Source: Pyrus communis (Eukaryota > Streptophyta > Magnoliopsida > Rosales > Rosaceae). Taken from it: 64,000 bases of DNA. Positions 60,501 to 64,000 of the stretch are shown piece after piece. Within the stretch, counting starts at the first letter, position 1; each line of letters starts with the position of its first letter. The stretch lies in the NCBI RefSeq assembly GCF_963583255.1, contig NC_084813.1:16344299-16408298 (forward strand). Reading direction: 5' to 3'. Position numbers and translations under genes: made by a program. The notes under the pieces are model-generated. The model was given only the letters and a program-made list of their open reading frames with translations. It did no database searches and was not told the DNA's origin.

Positions 60501-60819
60501 TGGAACCCAGAGCAAGAGTCTGCAGATACCTAAAGCTGCCAACTTGAGGCCCCAATTGGCCAGAAATTCCAAACCCAGTGAGGTTTAAGGCAACCACATT
60601 GTGGGATTTATCACATTGGATTCCAACCCATTGGCATGGATTGGAATCAGAGGCATTCCAGGTGGAGGATATGGGGGATGGGATTACAGTCCAGTGCTTG
60701 AGGAGGGACAACAGCGCCACCCCATCAGAGCTCAAACTAGATACAATAGGTATGGGCACAGAGAAGCAGAATAACAAGAAGAAGAAGAAGAAGAAGAAAT
60801 TGAAAGGGTAAAGCTTCAT
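57544..60819 (-). CDS. PEPR: PEPR1/2-type LRR receptor kinase, two exons, 1062 aa
   Basis: PEPR receptors sit in the plasma membrane and perceive endogenous Pep danger peptides, working with BAK1-type co-receptors in immunity. Exon 1 is 60819-57981 and exon 2 is 57893-57544; the intron (57980-57894) is 87 nt with GT-AG ends. The protein has a signal peptide with a run of phenylalanines, an N-terminal LRR cap (NPCQWVGIQCD) and a long LRR ectodomain. It includes the PEPR-like block LTGELPVEMTELNQLQNISL. A membrane span lies near residues 716-738. The RD-type kinase has GRGAHGTVYKA (about 776), AVKK, HRDIKPMN (about 896), DFG (918) and SDVYSYGVVLLELITRKKA. HRDIKP is followed by MN where relatives have EN. 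Length fits PEPRs (about 1090-1120 aa). The intron falls inside the APE motif codons. The gene is convergent with EXO84B. Family call strong; PEPR1 versus PEPR2 not resolved. Confidence 0.92.
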   Translation of the reverse strand: MKLYPFNFFFFFFFLLFCFSVPIPIVSSLSSDGVALLSLLKHWTVIPSPISSTWNASDSNPCQWVGIQCDKSHNVVALNLTGFGISGQLGPQVGSFRYLQTLALGSNSFSGKIPVGLANCSLLEYLDLSENRFSGEIPEPLFSISSLVYIYLYRNSLNGSIPANVGNLSKLEELYLDDNHLSGALPKSLNNLGNLVYLQVSGNRLNGRIDLGSGDCKNLIFLDLSRNQFSGGLPSSLGNCSNLTEFGAVNSNLTGTIPSSFGQLEKLELLRLPENRLSGKIPPELGKCKSLTGLQLYTNQLEGEIPSELGTLKLQDLELFENRLTGEIPVSIWKIQSLQQILVYNNNLTGELPVEMTELNQLQNISLFNNLFSGVIPQGLGINSSLVQLDFLNNNFTGTIPPNLCHGKRLRVLTLASNRLQGSIPSDVGNCSTLWRLKLEQNNLTGALPEFAKNPNLNYMDISSNEISGAIPSSLQNCGNLTTINLSTNRLTGPIPQELGKLAELRTLVLFQNNLIGSLPPQLSNCTKMDKFDVRSNLLNGSIPSSLRSWTVLSTLILSDNSFTGGIPTFLSEFEKLSELQLGGNLFGGVIPSAIGALQSMFYALNLSNNALTGLIPSELGKLIRLQRLDLSRNNLTGTLKVLGDMSSLTEVNVSDNNFTGPVPETLMNLLSSSPVSFLGNPYICVNYLPSCGSMCAGKNSFKSCNSPPSNQKGLSKVQIAFIALGSSMFVVFVLYGLIYLFLLRKKTKHDFEISALGGPSALLNTVLEATENLNDHYIIGRGAHGTVYKASLAPDKDYAVKKLQFAGHEGRRLSMIREIQTLGLIRHRNLVRLEDFWLRKDHGLILYRYMQNGSLYDVLHEIKPPPTLKWSVRYRIALGTAYGLEYLHYDCDPPIVHRDIKPMNILLDSDMEPHIGDFGIAKLLDHQSSAATSIAVVGTTGYIAPGNSSGLFSIQKCLYIHALNELKYFPWFVTENAFRTAKSVESDVYSYGVVLLELITRKKALDPSFMEQTDIVEWARSVWSSTEQIDQIVDSSLKEELLDSNIMDQVIDALTVAFRCTEKDPKIRPTMRDVIKQLLDADSKVRSIKG
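60783..60800 (-). repeat. GAA/TTC trinucleotide run coding polyphenylalanine in the PEPR signal peptide
   Basis: On the minus strand a TTC repeat, read as consecutive Phe codons, forms the hydrophobic core after MKLYPFN. It is a coding microsatellite, so length variation would change the signal-peptide core in steps of one residue without a frameshift. Confidence 0.85.
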
Positions 60820-60938
60820 ACTTTGGTATATAATTAGTTGAAGAAAAGGAAAATTACTTGGTAAAGATTTGAGCTTTAGCTACAGCATGCAGATTCAGCT
60901 TTCCTTTGCATTTGAATGAGTTGGAAACTGAGTGGTTT

Positions 60939-60976
<38 letters not shown>

Positions 60977-61528
60977 GTGTTGGGATTTTGGTAAAGATTT
61001 GAACTTTGGTGGTAAGCTAGCTGGTTTAAGCTCGCACAGGAAAACCCAGCAGCATGTAGATAAGTAGACTCAATTGGCCTTTTGAATAAGTTTGAAATGA
61101 GTTGGAAACTAAGTAGAAAATTGTTAAGAGAGAAACAGAGGAGAGAGAGGATTGTGTTGGCTATTTGGTATGTCGGTTGACGTTTAAATAACAGAGTTGA
61201 TAGTTTCCAAAAATAATAATAATAATAACAGAGTTGATCTGGTCGGATCCACGTTTTGGAGACTTTCTGTGGACTTTGAGTCATGTTTCATACTCTTAAC
61301 AGAAGACAGAACCGAGAAAAGATAACGACTCTTTCTTGTGTCTATGTGTGTGTTATTTAACAACCAAAAAAGTTATAAAAAAATTCAAATTGTGTGTTTT
61401 TGGGTGTGAACAAAACATAAAGATAGATACTTTAAAGTGGAAATTATGTGATGAAATCAGTGGGTGTTTTCACACACACCATACCTGCGAGGAAGAATGG
61501 CTTCCACTTTTTGACCACAACTTTTAAG
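60820..61528 (-). promoter_or_regulatory. Upstream region of the PEPR gene
   Basis: It contains the GA run at 60940-60973 and repeated text: TTGGTAAAGATTTGA (60857 and 60989), GAGTTGGAAACT (60918 and 61095) and GAGAGAGATTGTGTTGG-like words (60970 and 61145). An internal duplication has therefore doubled part of the leader or promoter. Purine-rich leaders are typical of plant receptor kinases. Confidence 0.5.
60940..60973 (-). repeat. (GA)n microsatellite upstream of the PEPR gene
   Basis: About 17 GA units (CT on the gene strand) lie 120-155 bp before the PEPR start codon, probably in the leader or core promoter. This resembles the CT run in the EXO84B leader. Confidence 0.9.
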
Positions 61529-61652
61529 AGAATTGTTATTAGTACTCTAAAAATTTCATTCTACACTCCTCGTAAGTGTATTTTTTTTTTTTTCTAATTA
61601 TAAAAAATTTAGAATGCAAAATGAGATTTTTGAAATGCTAATAACAGTTCCG
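61529..61652. mobile_element. 120-bp MITE, copy 2
   Basis: The left arm GAATTGTTATTAGTACTCTA and the reverse-complemented right arm GGAACTGTTATTAGCATTTC pair. The interior shares TTCATTCTACAC and CAAGTGTATTTTT-like text with copy 1. It lies upstream of the PEPR gene, beyond its likely promoter. Confidence 0.65.
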
Positions 61653-62825
61653 GGAACAAGAATTACTTTAATGTTACTTAGCACTCGATGTTAGTCGTCC
61701 ATTACCTACTATTGAAGAAAATTGCTAAATATATGAGTTTTTATTCTATTTAAAGTTGGTTGAAACTGAGAATTGACATTTTTTTTTTTAAATATTTTAC
61801 CAACTATGTCTCAATCCCCCGTTCCCTGTTGTTACAAGGCAGAGGAATAAACATTGACAACACGACATTCGCATGCCTTGGATGTAAGCAAACAATTTTA
61901 CAAGTTTGTGATTTGATAATTGGTTATGTCCTCTTTAAATAATAAAAAAGACTTTCAGTTTTTAATTCATCGAAAGACACTTAACAAAAAATTTTAATCA
62001 TAAGGACAAAAGTCAGCATTGAAATTGAAAATAATAAAAGACAAAATTAATTAAAAAAAAACTCTTTTTATTATAATTCTTAAATTAATTGTCATTTATA
62101 TACGTTAAAAATTTACACATAATAGAACAAAATACGATTACAGTGTATCATATACGTCTAATATTAATGTGTTGTATATGACATATTTAATCACTTCTTT
62201 ACTGAATAAATTGTCATTCGACCCCTTAAACTATTGTCCTAGTAATTACCTTGAACTATTTAAAATTAGCCACCATCAGATTCGATCAAACTCCATCCAC
62301 TTTGCAATTAAATAATAGTACGTGATCAGCACGTGATTCACTCTTGTGGATAAAATTGTGCCAGTACTGACGTAAGGTGAATGAAATTTTATCAAATCCG
62401 ATCCAATAGTGAGAGGTAATTTGATAATTTCAAATAGTAAAAATCAACGAAAAAAATAACTAAGGTGTCAAATGACAATTTAACGTTAGACCAGCTCTAA
62501 ATAAAATGTCAAATTATAAGAGTCAAATTACAATTGATGACAAATTTGTCAAATGTTATTTTATTATTTAAATAAAACTTTAAATGATTGTAATTATTAA
62601 AAAAATATTGAAACAAAATTTTTATTCGTCGAAATGTTAGTCGAACAAATGACTTACCATTAAAATGAAAATTAAAAATAAATTTGATACTGATGTCAAT
62701 TTTGACTCCAAATTATAAAGTCTTCAAATTCAGTCAGTAAATAACACTTCAATTGAATGGATTTTTTATGTCAAATATACACAATAACATGTCATCAAAG
62801 ATTTTTACATCTTCTTTGAAAATAT

Positions 62826-62862
<37 letters not shown>

Positions 62863-63144
62863 AAAGGGCAATCTTTAAGCAGAGAATCCAGAGATGACAT
62901 TACGCAATGTGAATAGAAGGCATGGAAGTTGCGACTGGAAGTGGACCCCGTCGTGTCCACGCGTGGAGTTCATATTTATATTAAATGACAGCACACAGCC
63001 ACGTCAATACTGTGAAACAACAACAGGGAGGGAGGGAGGCCCTACTTATTTACTACTCAATTCTGTGACATCTCCCCCTTCCTTTTTTGTCAACCTGTGA
63101 CTTCTGACTTTCTCCAAAATAAATACATTTTATTTGTCAAAAAT
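61653..63144. other. AT-rich intergenic DNA with a 33-base T tract
   Basis: No gene was seen. The T tract at 62828-62860 could be the tail of a minus-strand retroposed sequence, but no duplication was found. Confidence 0.5.
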
Positions 63145-63152
63145 ATAAATAA

Positions 63153-63307
63153 AGGAAAATTAAAGAAAATAATTTAAAATTTTTGAATTTTAACAATAAC
63201 GACAAAATAAAGGATAAAATAAATAGTATCGGGATTAGCTTTTTAATGTAAAAATGTAGTTTTTCATTAAAATGAACAGTACCGAAAGTTTTTCGTTAAA
63301 GTTTCCT
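63153..63307. mobile_element. 155-bp MITE family, copy 3
   Basis: It starts AGGAAAATTAAAG and ends TTTTCGTTAAAGTTTCCT. The perfect 8-bp flanks ATAAATAA (63145-63152 and 63308-63315) make this the youngest-looking of the three copies. Confidence 0.8.
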
Positions 63308-63315
63308 ATAAATAA

Positions 63316-64000
63316 GTGTAATAGTTGGTGTGGGGGTGGGTAAATTCAGCATTTTGTCAATGAAATAGTAAAGAATCAGCTACATTTATCGTTTATTTGG
63401 ACCATTATTTGTACTACTTCTCTAATAAAGGCAGATCCCGTCAACACATGTGAATTTCATCTATATTAGATAGTACAAATAAATGATAAAAATAGCATTT
63501 TTAAATAATAAATAGTAAACTAGAAGAAAAAAAACACCTTGTTAATGATAAATTTTACAGAAAAAACACTTGAAGAGTTTAAAACTTTAATGGGAGATCA
63601 GGCCTTTATTTGTCCACTCGTCATGCTCTTAATTCTGAGTTTGGGAAATTCATTTGTTACTAAATAGTTTAGGTTTGGTTTTTCTTCTTATATATTGAGT
63701 TTATAATGTTTTTTTATTTATAAATTATGATGTTATTCAGGTCTTATATGAAAAATAAATAAAAGAAGAAAAGTTGAAAATTTTCATTGTGATACATAAT
63801 AGGACAAATAGAAAGAAGGGCGTACCAATAAAGCATGTGATGCATTCTTCCTTCATATGATTTTGGAACCATATCGTTTTCGTCCTTGTTGGAATAGGGG
63901 AAAATATTTGGTCCCCGCTGCATCAAGAATGGTAAGCACTATCACCGCATAAATTGTCGTTGGATGAGCATATTTCCAGATTTGTATAACAAATTAAATC
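63316..64000. other. AT-rich intergenic end of the window
   Basis: No gene or definable element was seen. Confidence 0.5.

Noticed and set aside
57544..60819. A 1091-aa uninterrupted PEPR protein
   Set aside because: Residues between IAPG and ENAF are an 87-nt GT-AG intron. The spliced form restores the APE motif and gives 1062 aa.
1..64000. A previously undescribed multi-gene system such as a biosynthetic or defence cluster
   Set aside because: The five host genes are unrelated in function and separated by transposons. Nothing indicates joint action beyond the small defensin-like cluster.

Overview
The window is plant nuclear DNA. It has GT-AG introns, small spliced host genes and dense nested transposable elements. 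The repeat families (a gypsy element with ~2.2 kb LTRs, a tRNA-derived SINE, an Au-like SINE, short hAT-type MITEs) and the protein sequences fit a woody eudicot. A member of the Rosaceae such as apple or pear is my best guess, but that is inference, not proof.

Five host genes look real. (1) A CSLC xyloglucan glucan synthase lies on the minus strand (9479-12116, five coding exons); its family-typical first ATG runs into an in-frame TGA at codon 10. (2) A two-exon cysteine-rich, defensin-like secreted peptide lies at 33792-34144, with decayed paralogue remnants at about 19560-20130 and 35280-35400. (3) The mitochondrial ATP synthase epsilon subunit lies at 46278-48110 (two exons, 70 aa). (4) The exocyst subunit EXO84B lies at 50919-56560 (seven exons, 766 aa). 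(5) A PEPR1/2-type LRR receptor kinase lies on the minus strand at 57544-60819 (two exons, 1062 aa) and converges on EXO84B.

The rest is mostly mobile DNA. 1-5500: degenerate tandem repeats, a possible copia LTR and microsatellites. 9058-9277: an Au-like SINE with an 18-bp target-site duplication (TSD). 13735-18694: a 155-bp MITE, a Harbinger-type element with another element nested inside it, then two long-TIR Mutator-like elements (MULEs) that each captured a host gene fragment (LRR receptor; ARM-repeat/U-box-family protein). 20257-21323: a second Harbinger-type element carrying a nested MITE. 21747-33611: a hAT-like element holding a 346-bp tandem array, split by an 8.7-kb gypsy element whose two 2207-bp LTRs differ at only one base that I could find although its gag-pol is wrecked. 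36256-45642: a non-autonomous LTR element (LARD-like) interrupted by a copia element, itself interrupted by a 911-bp hAT-like element.

Functionally, the host genes cover cell-wall xyloglucan synthesis, respiration, exocytosis and peptide signalling/defence. They are ordinary neighbours, not an operon-like system. The most notable signals are the two Pack-MULE-like gene captures, the conflict between the gypsy LTRs and its coding region, the CSLC start-region nonsense codon, the frame-preserving intron in the PEPR kinase domain and the partly decayed defensin-like cluster.
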